From contig JALHMB010000001.1 in NCBI GenBank assembly GCA_022844275.1, positions 310,001 through 374,000 on the forward strand: a stretch of DNA of 64,000 nt, read 5' to 3'. This stretch comes from Hyphomicrobiaceae bacterium (GTDB lineage Bacteria; Pseudomonadota; Alphaproteobacteria; Rhizobiales; Hyphomicrobiaceae). A model generated the notes under the pieces. It did no database searches. It worked only from the letters and a program-made list of their open reading frames with translations, and was not told the DNA's origin. Numbering within the stretch: the first letter of the stretch is position 1; every line of letters begins with the position of its first letter. A program made the translations under genes and the position numbers. Of this stretch, positions 44,969-54,628 are shown piece after piece.

Positions 44969-46117
44969 CTACGTCTCCGCAGCGAAGACGAGCACGCGTT
45001 GCGGATCGATCTCCATGCCGATATCGCGACCGCGCGCGGGCACCTCGCTCTCGTGCACGAGCGCCTTGATTGGTGTGTCGAAACCCTGCACGGCCATCTC
45101 GACGAGCGCGGCATCACCGAGAAAGCGCACGTGGCGTGCGCGTGCGGGATGTCCCTGTCCCTCGGGTAGCAGCTTGATCGCGCGCTGGCGAATACAGAGC
45201 ACGGCCTTGGCGCCATCGGAAATGGCGGGCGCGGGAAACGTGCCGAGCGGTGTGGTGAGCACGCCCGATGCCACGGGCCATGGGATCTCGTTAATCTCGG
45301 AGAAGAGACGGGCGACGAAAAGGTCGACTGGCTGACGGTAGAGATCCTCGGCCCCGCCAATCTGAATGATGCGGCCCGCCCGCATGACGGCAATGCGATC
45401 GCCGAGCCGCATGGCCTCCTCGGGATGATGCGTCACGATCATGCTCGTCGCGCGCGTCTCCCGCAGAAGCTCGAGCGTGCCTTCCTGCAGGCGTTCACGG
45501 AGCTGGATGTCGAGGCCGGAGAAGGGCTCGTCCATAAGCATAACGGCAGGACGCGGGACGAGTGCGCGAGCCAGCGCCACGCGCTGCTGCTCGCCGCCGG
45601 AAAGAATGTGCGGATGCTGGCCGGCGTAGTGCTCGAGACCGACGCGTGCGAGCAGCGCCAGTGCCTCTCGCCGTGCCTCGGCAGCGGGTAGCTGCTTCAA
45701 GCCGAATGCGACGTTCTCCAGGATCGTCAGGTGCGGGAAGAGCGCGAAGTCCTGGAACATGAGCCCGACATTGCGCTCCTCCGGTGGCACGAAGCGCTGT
45801 GGTCCCGCTACTTCCTGATCGTTGATGAGCACACGCCCACCCGTCGGACGCTCGATACCAGCGGCAATGCGGAGCAGCGTCGTCTTCCCACAGCCCGAGG
45901 GACCGAGCAGGCACACGACCTCGCCGGGCGCTATGTCGAGACTGACGCCGGCCAAGGCAACGGTGTCATCGAAAGTGCGCTCGATGCCCTCGAAGGTCAG
46001 CCGCGCCGCGAACGTCGTCGCCGCGCGCACGGAAGCGTGCCCGGCGCCAGAGTCTGCTGCTTTGCCGCCGACCTGCGCACGCGGCCCGCGTCGTCCGAGC
46101 AATGTCTTGAAGACCAA
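44969..46117 (-). CDS. ABC transporter ATP-binding protein (FbpC/PotA-like), orphan
   Basis: ATPase of 382 aa with Walker A GPSGCGKTTLLR, LMFQDFALFPHLTILENV (Q-loop), signature LSGGEQQRVALARAL, Walker B VMLMDEPFSGLD and switch His VTHHPEEAM. A C-terminal TOBE-type region (about residues 275-382) is typical of iron(III), spermidine or sulfate importers of the CUT1/FbpC type. No permease or binding protein is nearby, so its partners must be elsewhere. It appears to start at a TTG with GAGG six bases before. It sits between scpB and an MFS gene. Confidence 0.85.
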   Translation of the reverse strand: MVFKTLLGRRGPRAQVGGKAADSGAGHASVRAATTFAARLTFEGIERTFDDTVALAGVSLDIAPGEVVCLLGPSGCGKTTLLRIAAGIERPTGGRVLINDQEVAGPQRFVPPEERNVGLMFQDFALFPHLTILENVAFGLKQLPAAEARREALALLARVGLEHYAGQHPHILSGGEQQRVALARALVPRPAVMLMDEPFSGLDIQLRERLQEGTLELLRETRATSMIVTHHPEEAMRLGDRIAVMRAGRIIQIGGAEDLYRQPVDLFVARLFSEINEIPWPVASGVLTTPLGTFPAPAISDGAKAVLCIRQRAIKLLPEGQGHPARARHVRFLGDAALVEMAVQGFDTPIKALVHESEVPARGRDIGMEIDPQRVLVFAAET

Positions 46118-46165
46118 CCGTCACCTCGATTGGCCGCACTCTGGAAAACTTCTAAGGGAGCGTCT

Positions 46166-47008
46166 TCAGGTGCGGTCCGTCTCGCCCATATCGCCTTCCT
46201 CATCTTCGGGCAAGTCGAGGTCCAACTCTTCCTGCGCCGCATCGGTGTCGTCCTCGAGCGGCAATTCGTCCGGCATGAGGGCAGCGACGTCGGTCGGCTC
46301 CGGCACTTTGAAGTCTGGCGGAAGGTTCGAATCCAAGAGCCCAGCGCCCTTCAATTCCTGCAGACCCGGAAGATCTTTGACCGTGTCGAGATTGAAGTGG
46401 CTGAGGAACGTCTCGGTCGTGCCGTAGGTGATTGGCTTGCCGGGTGCGCGGCGGCGGCCGCGAGGGCGTATCCAGCCCGTCTCCAGCAGCACGTCGAGTG
46501 TGCCCTTGGAGGTCTGCACGCCGCGGATCTCCTCGATCTCGGCACGCGTCACCGGCTGGTGATAGGCGATGATGGCGAGAGTCTCGAGTGCCGCCTTGGA
46601 GAGCTTGCGCTCCTCTTTCGCATGCCTCTCCAGCAGGAAGGAGAGATCGTCGGCGGTTCGGAAGGCCCACTTACCAGCCACACGCACTAGATTGATGCCA
46701 CGCGAGGCATAGAAGCCCTGCAGCTCGGTGAGGAGCGCGTTGACGTCATCGCCTTCAGCGAGGTGGCTCGCGAGATGCTGCTCATCGAGCGGCTCGGAAG
46801 CTGCAAACAGCAGGGCTTCCAGCACGCGCAGTTTCTCGCGTCGGTCGGCCGAGGGCAGAGCCGCGATGTTCGCGGGGAGCGGACGCAAGGGCGGCCCCGT
46901 GCGCTCCGATGCGGGCGCGCGCACCTCGGAGGCATCAGGACCCGGCTCTCTTTTCTCGTTACTCGTCATCTCACTGTCCGGTGCGATACTCAGTTTGGGT
47001 GGAACCAT
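46166..47008 (-). CDS. scpB: Segregation and condensation protein B
   Basis: Winged-helix subunit of the SMC-ScpAB condensin that organises the chromosome. It has 280 aa; the core (about residues 50-215) shows VLEALLFAASEPLDEQHLASHL, LVRVAGKWAFRTADDL, LSKAALETLAIIAYHQPVTRAEIEEIRGV and GRRRAPGKPITYGTT. The tail is strongly acidic (EDDTDAAQEELDLDLPEDEEGD) and probably disordered. It lies about 45 bases downstream of scpA. A second possible start is Met14. Confidence 0.93.
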   Translation of the reverse strand: MVPPKLSIAPDSEMTSNEKREPGPDASEVRAPASERTGPPLRPLPANIAALPSADRREKLRVLEALLFAASEPLDEQHLASHLAEGDDVNALLTELQGFYASRGINLVRVAGKWAFRTADDLSFLLERHAKEERKLSKAALETLAIIAYHQPVTRAEIEEIRGVQTSKGTLDVLLETGWIRPRGRRRAPGKPITYGTTETFLSHFNLDTVKDLPGLQELKGAGLLDSNLPPDFKVPEPTDVAALMPDELPLEDDTDAAQEELDLDLPEDEEGDMGETDRT

Positions 47009-47051
47009 GTCTCGCCCCCGTTGTTCCTCGCCGGTCTGTTCCGCGGCGCAC

Positions 47052-47918
47052 TCAGTTCACGCCTTGCGCGCCTCCGACGTCCAACCGCTCCCACTCGGCA
47101 TCAGCGCCCTTGCGCCTCAGGTAGATCGGCGCAAATGGCCCGGCTTGCCGGATCTCGATCTTCCCTTCGCGCGCCATTTCGAGCGTCGCACCGAAGGAGC
47201 TGGCAAGCGCCGTGCGGCCAAGCTCCGACGACGGCAGGAACTGCCCGAGGAAAAAATCGAGCTGTACCCACGAGCCGGAGGATCGCCCGACCAAAGTCTC
47301 CAGGCGCTGGCGTGCATCCTTGATGGACCACACGGTCCGCCGCTTGACGACGTGCGCGCGCCTGACGGTCGTGCGCTGGCGCTGCTCGGCATAGGCCTTG
47401 AGCAGGTCGTAGATCTCGGCCGAATGCTCGCGCGTGCGGATGGTCTTCACACCTTCGGGCATTCCGCGCGGGAAGATGTCGCGATCGAGACGCTTGCGCG
47501 TCAGGAGCTGCGCTGCCGCATTGCGCATGGCCTCGAGCCGCATGAGGCGAAAGGCGAGGCGCGCCGCCAGCTCTTCGCCGGAGGGGCCATCGTCGGCCGT
47601 GTCATCGCGCGGGATCAGCAGGCGGGACTTCAGGAAGGCGAGCCACGCCGCCATGACCAGATAGTCCGCTGCGAGTTCGAGGCGGAGCATCTGCGCCTCG
47701 CGGATATAAGAGAGGTACTGGCTGACCAACGTATTGATCGAGATGCGGGCGAGATCGACCTTCTGTGTCCGCGCAAGCGCCAGCAGCAGATCGAGTGGCC
47801 CCTCGAAGCCTTCGAGATCGACGACAAAGGCCTCGCCGGGCGCGGGCACGTCCCCGCGTTCCGGATCGCCCCATTTTTCGGGGCTTGCACTCGCTTCGCC
47901 CGTGCCGCCGTCCATCAT
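47052..47918 (-). CDS. scpA: Segregation and condensation protein A
   Basis: Kleisin subunit that bridges the SMC heads. It has 288 aa and contains FEGPLDLLLALARTQKVDLARISI, the ScpA hallmark, followed by LAADYLVMAAWLAFLKSRLLIP. The C-terminal winged helix includes ELGRTALASSFGATLEMAREGKIEIRQ. It precedes scpB and follows nagZ in the Hyphomicrobiales arrangement. Confidence 0.94.
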   Translation of the reverse strand: MMDGGTGEASASPEKWGDPERGDVPAPGEAFVVDLEGFEGPLDLLLALARTQKVDLARISINTLVSQYLSYIREAQMLRLELAADYLVMAAWLAFLKSRLLIPRDDTADDGPSGEELAARLAFRLMRLEAMRNAAAQLLTRKRLDRDIFPRGMPEGVKTIRTREHSAEIYDLLKAYAEQRQRTTVRRAHVVKRRTVWSIKDARQRLETLVGRSSGSWVQLDFFLGQFLPSSELGRTALASSFGATLEMAREGKIEIRQAGPFAPIYLRRKGADAEWERLDVGGAQGVN

Positions 47919-47988
47919 GGCCGTCGTTTGACACCCTTGCGGGCGAGCTGGATTATCCAGCCCTTATCCACAGGGACGTTTAACTGAT

Positions 47989-49002
47989 TCATGCGGTCAC
48001 GGACAGCGCACGAGAAAGGGCTGCTTCCGCGAGCTGTGGCTCGAAGGGCTCATGCTGCTGCAACACTGCCAGGGCTGCATCCAGGCGCTTTTCACAACAT
48101 CCTGATATGGCGGGACATTCCGCTGCAACGGCTTCCATCTCAGCCATGTCGCCGTTGCAGTGGAGCACCACGTCCGAACCCGCCGCGAGCACCGCTCGGG
48201 CGCGCTCGCCGAGTGGGCCGCCGAGCGCTCTCATGCTCACATCGTCGCTCATCAGCAGGCCGTCGAAGCCGATCGTCCCGCGGATGATGTCATGCGTCAC
48301 GATTGGTGAGGTGCTGGCCGGATAGTCACGATCGATGTCGGTGAAGAGTACGTGCGCCGTCATGGCTGCCGGCAAATGGGCGAGTTCCCGGAACGGCGCG
48401 AAGTCCGTCGTTTCGAGCGTCGCGCGCGGCGTGTCCACGACCGGCAGGTCATGGTGGCTGTCGGCGCCGGCGCGTCCATGTCCGGGAATGTGCTTCATGA
48501 CAGGCAGCACACCGCCTGCCATAAGCCCTGCCGCGACCTCGGCACCAAGCGCCGCTACCTGGGCTGGCGTCGCGCCATAGGCGCGGTTGCCGATAACGTC
48601 GTGCGCACCGGGCACCGGCACGTCCAGAACCGGCGCACAGTTCGTATTGATGCCCAGCGCGCGCAGGTCTTCCGCATTCTGCCGGCTCACCAGAAAGGCG
48701 AGGCGACCGGCTTCGGAGGGATCACGCGCATAGAGCGTCCCGAACGCAGCAGCCGCCGGCAGCGCCCGCCCGAGTGGCGGCCTCAAGCGCTGCACGCGCC
48801 CACCCTCCTGATCGATCAGAACGAGCGTATCGGCGCTTCCGATGGCATCCAGACTGTCGCTGACGAGGCGGCGGATCTGATCGTGCGACACGCAATTGCG
48901 CGCGAAGAGGATGATGCCCGCCGGCCGCGTTGACCCGAGGAAAGATCGCTCAGCATCGAGCAAAGTCGCGCCCGCAAGGCCGGTGATGAAAGCACTTCGC
49001 AT
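47989..49002 (-). CDS. nagZ: Beta-N-acetylhexosaminidase NagZ (GH3)
   Basis: Cytoplasmic glycosidase that removes N-acetylglucosamine from anhydro-muropeptides during peptidoglycan recycling. At 337 aa from the ATG at 49002 (GGGAG upstream) it is normal for NagZ. It shows LVLIDQEGGRVQRLRPP, NTNCAPVLDVP and the family signature VMKHIPGHGRAGADSHHDLP with the catalytic Asp-His pair; LLMSDDVSMRAL holds the nucleophile Asp. It lies between the SPOR-protein gene and scpA on the minus strand. Confidence 0.94.
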   Translation of the reverse strand: MRSAFITGLAGATLLDAERSFLGSTRPAGIILFARNCVSHDQIRRLVSDSLDAIGSADTLVLIDQEGGRVQRLRPPLGRALPAAAAFGTLYARDPSEAGRLAFLVSRQNAEDLRALGINTNCAPVLDVPVPGAHDVIGNRAYGATPAQVAALGAEVAAGLMAGGVLPVMKHIPGHGRAGADSHHDLPVVDTPRATLETTDFAPFRELAHLPAAMTAHVLFTDIDRDYPASTSPIVTHDIIRGTIGFDGLLMSDDVSMRALGGPLGERARAVLAAGSDVVLHCNGDMAEMEAVAAECPAISGCCEKRLDAALAVLQQHEPFEPQLAEAALSRALSVTA

Positions 49003-49021
49003 GAGAACTCCCGGGTTCATG

Positions 49022-49145
49022 TTCGCGCTTTCAGCGCGAGAGGGGCCGCTTGTCTCTTGCGCGCCTCTGGCGCGACCCCTTCAACCCCGCATCGTGCCGG
49101 AGGCGCGTCTTCGACGCGACGGACACCCTGCACCCCCGTCTTTTA
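49022..49145 (+). repeat. Dispersed hairpin element, divergent copy E
   Basis: Starts with TCGCGCTTTCAGCGCGAG, identical over 18 bases to copy D, continues with further GCGC-loop-GCGC hairpins (GCGCGCCTCTGGCGCG, GGCGCGTCTTCGACGCG), and ends GGACACCCTGCACCCCCGTCTTTT. It is longer than the others and, unlike them, does not follow a same-strand stop codon. It lies between nagZ and the SPOR gene. Confidence 0.55.
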
Positions 49146-49272
49146 TGACTTGTAGAGACGCACGGGAAGCGTCGCAGCAGGCTCGCCCCGCGGCCATAGC
49201 GCCACGCTTGGAGGCGATAGCACTTTCCCCGGCAGGCCGCGGCACTCAAGCCAACAAACCCGCGGCACTTGA

Positions 49273-50847
49273 TCAATAAGGCGAGACCCAGCACCCGACG
49301 TAGCCGAGCTTCTTGTACTCGCCACAGACAGAGCTCGCTGTCTCCTGCGAGCCCGGGGGACCGACGACGACGCGGTACCAGACGCCTTTATCGCCGAGGT
49401 TTGCTTCGCGAACATCAGCGGCGCGGCCCTGAAGAATGCCCGGATGCTTCTGCTGGATATCGGCCAGCGCCTTCAGCGCATCCATGTGAGATTGGCGCGA
49501 CGAGACAACCGCGACGTAGCCCAGCGAAGGTGCCCCGGGGGCGCGCGCTGCAGGAGGTGCGGGCGCGGCTGCCGGAGGTGGCGTGACAGCCGCCTGGCGC
49601 GTGGGCACCGGGCGCCTGGGCTCAGGCGGCGCAACGGCGACAGGCGGCGGCTCGATGGCTGCTGTCGGAGGCGCGGACGCCACACGGCGCGGCGGAGGCG
49701 GCGGCGCGACCGGCTCAACGGTCAGGGCACGCGCCTCCGGTTGTGGCTGCGCGGGGGGAGGTGGCGGTGCTGCGGCCTCACGCTGCGGCGGCGCAGGGGC
49801 GCGGGCGCCCCCAAAGCCTTCGAGCACCAGACCGGGTACGCCGCTCGCAGGTGGCGGCGCCGATGGCGAGCTCGTACCGCTCGACGTAATCGTTCCGTCG
49901 CGATTGACGACCATCGTCGGCACTCGGCGTGGACCTTCGCCCGTCTCGCGCTCCGGCGTCGCCGGTAGGATGGAAACCGGCACCGGACGTGCAGGTCCAC
50001 CATTCTCGGCCAGTCGATTCAGGATTTTCTTGTCCGTGTGGGCCACCTGTTTGCCGCCGGGATCAGTCGGCTGGGCCTTGGCCGGCGCCGTGTCGGCGCG
50101 CAGTACGGGAAGCTTGCCGCCGTCGCGGCCGCCACCGGTCATGGCCTTGTAGCCGTAGGCCAAGCCACCGCCGAGCACGATCGCTCCGATCAGTGCGCCA
50201 ACGACCACGATTGCGCGCGGGCCGCGCCGCGTCTTGATTTCGGGTTCGTCGATGAAGTCGTCTTCGTAGTAACCGCCGTCGGCGCCTGCTCCACCGTGCT
50301 GCGCTCCGCCATAGGGGTCGGCTGCATTCGGGCGATAGGGATCGTCGTAGGCATAGGCCTCTTCGTGGCCGTACTGGCCCTGCGGCGCGTAGCCGTGCTG
50401 GGGCTGCTGGCCGTAGTGCTGGGGCTGCTGGCCGAAATACTGCTGGTCTGGCTCCGCCCCGGCGCCATAGCCACCCGGCAGCGGCCGGCCATAGGGATCG
50501 TGGGTCTGCTGGCTGCCATAAGCGGGCGCAGCATAGGGCTGGCCTTCAGGCTCGCCGAATTGTGGCTGGTGGCGGCCATAGTGGCTTTGGGTCTGGGGCC
50601 GGCCGGCGGCAGCAGCAGCAGGCGGCGCAAACGGCTCGAAGCGCGAAGCGAGGCTCGGCGACTCGGGCCGGAGCGCGCTGAAGATGTCGCGTTGCGCACT
50701 GCCGGACTGGTCAGCGTTCTCAGGCGCGTCGTACTGGTTCGGATAGGCGCTGCCGTAGCCCTGTGCGGGCGCTGACGGATCATGCGCGGCGTGCGGCGTC
50801 CGTAGGTGCGGACCCGCACCCTTGGGAATATTGTTCTGCCGTGCCAT
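49273..50847 (-). CDS. SPOR-domain cell-envelope protein
   Basis: Bitopic membrane protein of 524 aa. The N-terminal cytoplasmic part (about 1-205) is low-complexity, rich in Gln, Tyr, Gly and Pro (for example QQPQHYGQQPQHGYAPQ). One membrane segment, AIVVVGALIGAIVLGGGLAYGY, is at about 213-234. A Pro/Ala-rich periplasmic linker leads to a C-terminal SPOR domain (about 445-524; YVAVVSSRQSHMDALKALADIQ, VVVGPPGSQETASSVCGEYKKLGY). SPOR domains bind denuded septal peptidoglycan, so a role at the division site is likely. It lies between argS and nagZ. Confidence 0.88.
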   Translation of the reverse strand: MARQNNIPKGAGPHLRTPHAAHDPSAPAQGYGSAYPNQYDAPENADQSGSAQRDIFSALRPESPSLASRFEPFAPPAAAAAGRPQTQSHYGRHQPQFGEPEGQPYAAPAYGSQQTHDPYGRPLPGGYGAGAEPDQQYFGQQPQHYGQQPQHGYAPQGQYGHEEAYAYDDPYRPNAADPYGGAQHGGAGADGGYYEDDFIDEPEIKTRRGPRAIVVVGALIGAIVLGGGLAYGYKAMTGGGRDGGKLPVLRADTAPAKAQPTDPGGKQVAHTDKKILNRLAENGGPARPVPVSILPATPERETGEGPRRVPTMVVNRDGTITSSGTSSPSAPPPASGVPGLVLEGFGGARAPAPPQREAAAPPPPPAQPQPEARALTVEPVAPPPPPRRVASAPPTAAIEPPPVAVAPPEPRRPVPTRQAAVTPPPAAAPAPPAARAPGAPSLGYVAVVSSRQSHMDALKALADIQQKHPGILQGRAADVREANLGDKGVWYRVVVGPPGSQETASSVCGEYKKLGYVGCWVSPY

Positions 50848-50953
50848 CGAGATACCCCCTTCAGGTTTCCCGCTGTGCCGGAACTGCCCGCGCGTCCATC
50901 AACCCGCTCAATCTGTGCCGCGTATGCCGCGTTTCATCACGTCGAATCACAGG

Positions 50954-52720
50954 CTAGCGCATTTCGGTCGGAGCGTGCACCCCGAGGATCGCCAACCCCG
51001 TCGCGATTACTTGTGCACAAGCCCCCACAAGAGCGAGGCGCGCACCGGTAAGCTTCCGGTCGTTAGCCTGGATAAATCGCAAATGTGGCGAATCATTGCC
51101 TCGCGTCCACTGCGCGTGAAATGCCGACGCCAAATCAGAGAGATAGAATGCCACACGGTGCGGCTCGTGAGCCCGCGCGGCGCCTTCTGCCGTACGCGGA
51201 AATAAGGCCAGCCAACGAAGCAGGTCGAGCTCGCCCTCATCGGTCAGCAACGACGTCTCCGCTCCTGTCACGTCGCTGTCATTAGGACCGAGACCCGGCA
51301 ATGCCTCCGCGGCATTGCGGAAGATCGAATAGGCCCGCGCGTGCGCGTACTGGACATAGAATACCGGGTTGTCCTTCGACTTCTCGACTACCTTGGCGAG
51401 ATCGAAATCGAGGGCGGCGTCGTTCTTGCGGTAGAGCATCATGAAGCGAATGGGATCGCTGCCAACCTCATCGACCACTTCCCGCAACGTGACGAAGGTG
51501 CCCGCGCGCTTCGACATCTTCACGGGCTCGCCACCGCGCAAGAGCCGCACGAGCTGGCACACCTTGATGTCGAGATCGGCCTTTCCGTCGGAAAGCGCCG
51601 CGACCGCCGCCTGCATGCGCTTGATGTAGCCCGTGTGATCGGCGCCGAACACGTTGATAAGATGCCGGTAGCCGCGCGCCAGCTTGTTGTGGTGATAGGC
51701 CATGTCGCCGGCGAAATAGGTGTAGCTGCCATCCGACTTCATGAGCGCGCGGTCGACGTCGTCGCCGAAGTCCGTCGACTTGAAAAGCGTCTGCTCGCGA
51801 TCCTCCCAGTCGTCGGCATCGTGCCCCTTGGGCCGCTCGAGCCGTCCCTCGAAGACCAGACCTTTTGCTCTCAGTTCCGCAATGGTCTCGGCGATCTCGT
51901 CCTTGCCCGCTTCGGTGAGTGAGCGCTCGGAGAAGAAAACCTCGTGCCGGATATCGAGCGCGGCGAGGTCCTCCTTGATCATGACGAGCATCATCTCGAT
52001 CGCCTTCGCGCGCACGATCGGAAGCCACGCACTCTCGTCGTTCGCCTTTTTGAGCAGCGCGTCGCCGTGCTCCTTCGCGAGCGCGGCGCCAACGGGCTTC
52101 AAATAGTCGCCTGGATAGAGCCCCGCGGGAATCTCGCCGATGTCCTGCCCGAGGGCCTCGCGATAGCGCAGGAAGGCCGAGCGTGCGAGCACGTCGACCT
52201 GAGCACCGGCATCATTCACATAGTACTCGCGCGTCACCGCGTAGCCGGCGAACGCGAGCAGGTTCGAGAGCGAATCTCCGAACACGGCACCGCGCCCATG
52301 GCCGACATGCATAGGCCCCGTCGGATTCGCCGAGACGTACTCGACGAGCAGGCGTTCGCCGTTGCCGAGTTTCGAGGCGCCGTAGCGCTCGCCGGCCTGG
52401 CGCACATCCGCGATCACCGACTGCCAGTGCGCGGGCAAGAGGCTCATATTGACGAAGCCAGGGCCGGCCACTTCGACCTTCACAAAACCAGGAAGAGCGG
52501 ACAGCTCCGCAGCGAGCGCATCGGCAATATCGCGCGGCTTCATGCGCGCGGGCTTTGCGAGCACCATGGCGGCATTCGTCGCGAGATCGCCGTGGCGCGG
52601 ATCCTTGGTCGGCTCCACCTCGACGGCGCCGAGCGCAAGCTCCGCCGGCAGGCGGCCCGCCTGCTGCAGCCTCTTCAATGCGTCGGCAATCTGCGCCTCG
52701 ACCTCGGCGAGCACGGTCAT
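50954..52720 (-). CDS. argS: Arginyl-tRNA synthetase
   Basis: Class I synthetase charging tRNA-Arg, 588 aa. The N-terminal additional domain is followed by [23 protein letters not shown], which includes the HIGH-type motif, and by [15 protein letters not shown]. The C-terminus holds the DALR anticodon-binding domain ([19 protein letters not shown]). [15 protein letters not shown] gives the KMSK loop. The ATG at 52720 has GAGGA upstream and is preferred to the longer track ORF. It follows dgt by about 70 bases. Confidence 0.95.
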   Translation of the reverse strand: MTVLAEVEAQIADALKRLQQAGRLPAELALGAVEVEPTKDPRHGDLATNAAMVLAKPARMKPRDIADALAAELSALPGFVKVEVAGPGFVNMSLLPAHWQSVIADVRQAGERYGASKLGNGERLLVEYVSANPTGPMHVGHGRGAVFGDSLSNLLAFAGYAVTREYYVNDAGAQVDVLARSAFLRYREALGQDIGEIPAGLYPGDYLKPVGAALAKEHGDALLKKANDESAWLPIVRAKAIEMMLVMIKEDLAALDIRHEVFFSERSLTEAGKDEIAETIAELRAKGLVFEGRLERPKGHDADDWEDREQTLFKSTDFGDDVDRALMKSDGSYTYFAGDMAYHHNKLARGYRHLINVFGADHTGYIKRMQAAVAALSDGKADLDIKVCQLVRLLRGGEPVKMSKRAGTFVTLREVVDEVGSDPIRFMMLYRKNDAALDFDLAKVVEKSKDNPVFYVQYAHARAYSIFRNAAEALPGLGPNDSDVTGAETSLLTDEGELDLLRWLALFPRTAEGAARAHEPHRVAFYLSDLASAFHAQWTRGNDSPHLRFIQANDRKLTGARLALVGACAQVIATGLAILGVHAPTEMR

Positions 52721-52793
52721 GGTATTTCCTCGGATGGGACAACGCCCAGACTTCGGCAATTAGCCTTCTGCCAGCGTCATAGCATGGCGGCAG

Positions 52794-54134
52794 CTAATGC
52801 AAATCAATGGTGTCGTCAAACAGGCGCGCGTACTCCGCGAGGGCGAAACGATCGGTCATGCCGGCAATGAAATCGGCGACACGGCGCGCCCGCCCGGCCG
52901 GATCGAGGCCGAGAATGGCTTCCCCGCGCCCGCCTGGCAGGTCCGCGGGGCTCCTCATGTAGCGGTCGAAAAGGGCCGTGACCACCTGCTCGGCCTTGTG
53001 CATGACCTTCATGACGCGCGGCGCACGGTAAACACGCACGAACAGGAATTTCTTGAGGGCGTCGAGCTCGGCGCGTTGCTGCTCGGGGAAGGCGACAATG
53101 GGGACGCTGGCATTGCGGACATCGTCGGGACTTTTGATCCCGAGCGACGCAATGCGCGCGCGCGTCTCCTTGACCACATCATCGACCATGACAGTGATCA
53201 TGCGCCGGTTCACCTCGTAGAACAGGCGGCGATCGCGATCGACGTCGTCGCGGGCGGTCGCAGTGCCGTTGAGCACGGCGCGGGCCGCCGTGACGAACGG
53301 GCCGGCCATGGGCGCGCCTTCGAGATCGGCGAGGCTGATGAGACCCGCGCGGAGTGCATCGTCGATGTCGTGGTTCGTGTAGGCGATGTCGTCGGCAATG
53401 GCGGCGACCTGTGCCTCGGCAGGCGCGAAGAGTTCGAGATCGAGCGCCTGTGTCAGGCCCATTGAGGCGACGAGATCCAAAAGCTCGCGATGATGCTCGG
53501 CTGAATTCTCCGGCGCATGCGGTCCGATCAACGGGCCATTGTGCTTGGCGAGCCCTTCCAGTGTCTCAAAAGTCAGATTGAGCCCGTCGAAGTGGGCGTA
53601 GCGGCGCTCGAGGCTCGTCACCATACGCAGGCTATGGGCATTGTGATCGAACCCGCCCCAGTCGCGCATAGCCACGTCGAGCGCCCGCTCGCCAGCATGA
53701 CCAAAGGGCGGATGGCCGACGTCATGAGCCAGTGAGAGCGCCTCGGCCAGATCTTCGTCCAGCTCCAGCTGACGGGCCATGGAGCGTGCGATCTGGGCGA
53801 CCTCGAGCGAATGCGTGAGCCGCGTACGAAAATGATCGCCTTCGTGGTGGATGAAAACCTGCGTCTTGTATGTGAGACGCCGGAAGGCCGTGGCGTGGAC
53901 AATGCGGTCGCGGTCACGCTGGAAGGGCGTGCGGTAAGTGCAAGGCGGCTCCGATGTGGCGCGCCCACGGCTCAGAGCGGCGTCCAGCGCCCAGGCCGCA
54001 ACGTGCCGCGCCCCTGGCTGCCGCGGCGCGCCTGCCCCGCCCGATGTGCCCCGCCCGATGCCGTCCACCTTGGCCAACTGCCGCTCCCAAGCTGCCCGCC
54101 CGTCGGTCGGACGCATGGCTGCCCTTCGATTCAC
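52794..54134 (-). CDS. dgt: dGTP triphosphohydrolase-like protein (HD domain)
   Basis: HD-superfamily enzyme of 446 aa that hydrolyses dNTPs to nucleoside and triphosphate. Motifs: RTPFQRDRDRIVHATAFRRL, THSLEVAQIARSMARQL and LAHDVGHPPFGHAGERAL give the metal-binding H...HD...D set; an antiviral-type dGTPase C-terminus follows. The first 50 residues are Arg/Ala/Gly-rich and poorly conserved, so translation may start at Met7 or later. It heads the run dgt-argS-SPOR-nagZ-scpAB and is divergent from erpA, an arrangement I associate with Hyphomicrobiales. Confidence 0.92.
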   Translation of the reverse strand: MNRRAAMRPTDGRAAWERQLAKVDGIGRGTSGGAGAPRQPGARHVAAWALDAALSRGRATSEPPCTYRTPFQRDRDRIVHATAFRRLTYKTQVFIHHEGDHFRTRLTHSLEVAQIARSMARQLELDEDLAEALSLAHDVGHPPFGHAGERALDVAMRDWGGFDHNAHSLRMVTSLERRYAHFDGLNLTFETLEGLAKHNGPLIGPHAPENSAEHHRELLDLVASMGLTQALDLELFAPAEAQVAAIADDIAYTNHDIDDALRAGLISLADLEGAPMAGPFVTAARAVLNGTATARDDVDRDRRLFYEVNRRMITVMVDDVVKETRARIASLGIKSPDDVRNASVPIVAFPEQQRAELDALKKFLFVRVYRAPRVMKVMHKAEQVVTALFDRYMRSPADLPGGRGEAILGLDPAGRARRVADFIAGMTDRFALAEYARLFDDTIDLH

Positions 54135-54159
54135 CCTATGATAGTCCCAGCGCAGCCGT

Positions 54160-54187
54160 TTGACATCGGCGGTGGAAATCCTATCTA
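54160..54187 (+). promoter_or_regulatory. Candidate promoter for erpA
   Basis: TTGACA (54160-54165), 16 bases, TATCTA (54182-54187), about 80 bases before the erpA start, in the divergent dgt/erpA space. The -35 box is a perfect consensus. Confidence 0.45.
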
Positions 54188-54266
54188 TTTATCAAGTATC
54201 CGCGTCGAGTCTGCTTGGGCCTGGAGGCCCTGAAAGCAGGCGTAGACCGCGCGAGGAGCCCCGTTC

Positions 54267-54611
54267 ATGACCATGGTAGAGGATCGCCCGCGGGTTGCAT
54301 TGACCGAGCGGGCTGCTCAGCGGATCGCGGAGATCGTGGCCGGCGAGCCTGGCGCCGCGGCGCTTCGCGTGAGCGTCGAGGGTGGTGGCTGCTCCGGTTT
54401 CCAGTACAAGTTCGACCTCGTCTCCGGACGCGAGCCCGACGATCTCGTCATCGAGCGCGCCGGCGCGGTCGTGCTGATCGACGAGATGTCGGTTGGCTAC
54501 ATGGAAGGCTCGGAGATCGACTTTGTCGACGAGCTGATCGGGGCCTCGTTCAAGATCCAGAACCCGAATGCCACCGCAGCCTGCGGCTGCGGCACCAGCT
54601 TCTCGATCTGA
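54267..54611 (+). CDS. erpA: A-type iron-sulfur carrier ErpA/HesB family
   Basis: A 114-aa Fe-S insertion protein. The three cluster cysteines are present: GGGCSGFQYKFDL and the C-terminal ACGCGTSFSI (CGCG). It begins with VALTERAAQRIAEIVAGEPG, typical of the family. It passes Fe-S clusters to client apoproteins. The choice of erpA over iscA or sufA follows the isolated location next to dgt and is not certain. Confidence 0.9.
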   Translation: MTMVEDRPRVALTERAAQRIAEIVAGEPGAAALRVSVEGGGCSGFQYKFDLVSGREPDDLVIERAGAVVLIDEMSVGYMEGSEIDFVDELIGASFKIQNPNATAACGCGTSFSI

Positions 54612-54628
54612 GCGAGCGCAGTTCCTCT

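Noticed and set aside
46320-46345. GGTTCGAATCC, a tRNA T-loop consensus
   Set aside because: It lies within scpB; the five bases either side do not pair as a T-stem, and no D-arm, anticodon arm or acceptor stem fits around it.
45731-46690. 319-aa plus-strand ORF over the ABC ATPase and scpB
   Set aside because: It spans two well-supported minus-strand genes and is low-complexity.
49722-50800. Repetitive codons in the SPOR gene read as possible DNA tandem repeats or CRISPR
   Set aside because: The repeats are irregular Gln/Tyr/Gly/Pro and Pro/Ala codon runs inside one frame; no equal-length spacers.
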